DNA of 7,293 nt, from the NCBI GenBank assembly GCA_903898215.1, contig CAIUEQ010000058.1, forward strand, positions 1 to 7,293. Direction: 5' to 3'. This stretch comes from an uncultured Bacteroidota bacterium. GTDB lineage: Bacteria > Bacteroidota > Bacteroidia > UKL13-3. The notes under the pieces are model-generated. The model was given only the letters and a program-made list of their open reading frames with translations, did no database searches and was not told the origin of the DNA. Below are positions 6,592-7,293 of the stretch, one piece after another; the stretch's first letter is position 1; every line of letters begins with the position of its first letter. A program made the translations under genes and the position numbers.

Positions 6592-7293
6592 GTGCAAAAG
6601 TTAACTATAACGCTTATTCAGGCAGAACTTTTTTGGGAAAACAAAGAGGTGAACATTGATCATTTTACAAATCTGATTGAAGATATTAAAGAGCAAACAG
6701 ATGTGATTATTTTGCCCGAAATGTTTTCAACAGGTTTTAGCATGAATGCATCGGCATTAGCTGAAAAAATGGATGGTCCCGTTGTTTCCTGGATGAAAGA
6801 AACTGCTAAAAAGAAACAAGCTGTTATCTGTGGCAGTTTGATCATTGAAGAAGATGAAAAATATTATAACAGATTTGTTTGGGTGGGAACAGATGGAATT
6901 GTTCAATGCTATAACAAACGACATTTGTTTAGAATGGCCAATGAAAATGACTTTTACACAAATGGAACAAAAAAAATCATCATCGAATATAAAGGGTTTA
7001 AAATTTTTCCCGCAGTTTGTTACGACCTGCGTTTTCCTGTTTGGCTTCGCAGAACAAAGCAATTTGATTACGATATGATGATCGTTGTTGCCAATTGGCC
7101 TGAACGTAGAGCACAGCATTGGAAAGCTTTACTTCATGCACGTGCCATCGAAAATCAATGCTACGTGGCAGCTGTAAATAGGGTAGGCAACGATGGAAAT
7201 GGTTTTTTATATTCAGGCGAATCATCACTAATCAATCCTAAAGGTGAAATTGTTTTCCAGCAGGCAAACGAATCTTTTACAAAAACTTTTACC
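6592..7293 (+). CDS. yafV: Omega-amidase, YafV-like carbon-nitrogen hydrolase, 3' partial
   Basis: 234 residues are visible before the window ends; E. coli YafV has 256, so roughly 20-25 are missing. The start is GTG at 6592: an in-frame stop lies at 6580-6582, no ATG follows until residue 44, and the N-terminus (MQKLTITLIQAELFWENKEVN) aligns with the family from its first residue. The nitrilase-superfamily triad is intact: E43 (LPEMFSTGFSM), K109 (YNKRHLFRM) and C143 (AVCYDLRFPVWLR). Other YafV marks are VANWPERRAQHW (163-174) and the ARAIENQCYV...NRVGNDGNG stretch. The known reaction of YafV/Nit2 enzymes is hydrolysis of 2-oxoglutaramate (and 2-oxosuccinamate) to the 2-oxo acid plus ammonia, which clears by-products of glutamine transaminases in the cytoplasm. 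There is no signal peptide. It is transcribed away from the exosortase operon, and nothing nearby suggests a pathway partner. Confidence -1.
   Translation, partial: MQKLTITLIQAELFWENKEVNIDHFTNLIEDIKEQTDVIILPEMFSTGFSMNASALAEKMDGPVVSWMKETAKKKQAVICGSLIIEEDEKYYNRFVWVGTDGIVQCYNKRHLFRMANENDFYTNGTKKIIIEYKGFKIFPAVCYDLRFPVWLRRTKQFDYDMMIVVANWPERRAQHWKALLHARAIENQCYVAAVNRVGNDGNGFLYSGESSLINPKGEIVFQQANESFTKTFT

Noticed and set aside
6757..7228. Several open frames on both strands (including 120 residues on the minus strand) within the omega-amidase gene
   Set aside because: The nitrilase-family frame has its full triad and continuous homology; the others are shadows of it.
1..7293. CRISPR array, tRNA, rRNA, insertion sequence or phage genes
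   Set aside because: No regular spaced repeats, cloverleaf, rRNA-like segment, transposase or phage protein was seen; the intergenic repeats are short and degenerate.

Overview
This window is A/T-rich DNA that most likely comes from a member of the Bacteroidota. Five signs support this: a secreted peptidase ending in a type IX secretion (Por/T9SS) sorting domain, a helix-hairpin-helix/beta-barrel protein of a type common in that phylum, a small exosortase of the XrtF/XrtX kind with its partner membrane protein, promoter-like boxes resembling the Bacteroidota TAnnTTTG element, and no clear Shine-Dalgarno sites. Rank below phylum cannot be settled from the sequence; a Chitinophagales/Sphingobacteriia or Flavobacteriia relative is a guess.

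Layout: (1) 1-1896, plus strand, the 5'-truncated remainder of a gene joining a ComEA-like helix-hairpin-helix region to a long outer-membrane beta-barrel-like domain. (2) 1897-3108, minus strand, a complete secreted M28 zinc peptidase; its stop codon directly abuts the stop of gene 1. (3) 3109-3217, a 109-base divergent promoter region. (4) 3218-5227, plus strand, a complete Prc-type (S41) C-terminal processing protease. (5) 5228-5438, a 211-base convergent intergenic region holding a degenerate CGCAGATT-type repeat and two adjacent hairpins. (6) 5439-6411, minus strand, a two-gene operon: exosortase first, then a four-helix membrane protein whose GTG start overlaps the exosortase by 14 bases. 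(7) 6412-6591, a 180-base divergent region with a degenerate CACGAAGACACAAAG-type repeat. (8) 6592-7293, plus strand, an omega-amidase (YafV-like nitrilase family) cut by the window end.

Most of the genes deal with the cell envelope: an outer-membrane barrel, a T9SS-exported peptidase, a periplasmic processing protease and an inner-membrane exosortase pair. The omega-amidase is a cytoplasmic metabolite-repair enzyme with no obvious link to them. Apart from the exosortase pair the genes look like independent transcription units. No phage, insertion sequence, CRISPR, tRNA or rRNA was seen. The least explained items are the HHH/beta-barrel fusion, the exosortase pair without a visible substrate, and the hairpin/repeat elements that flank the exosortase operon.
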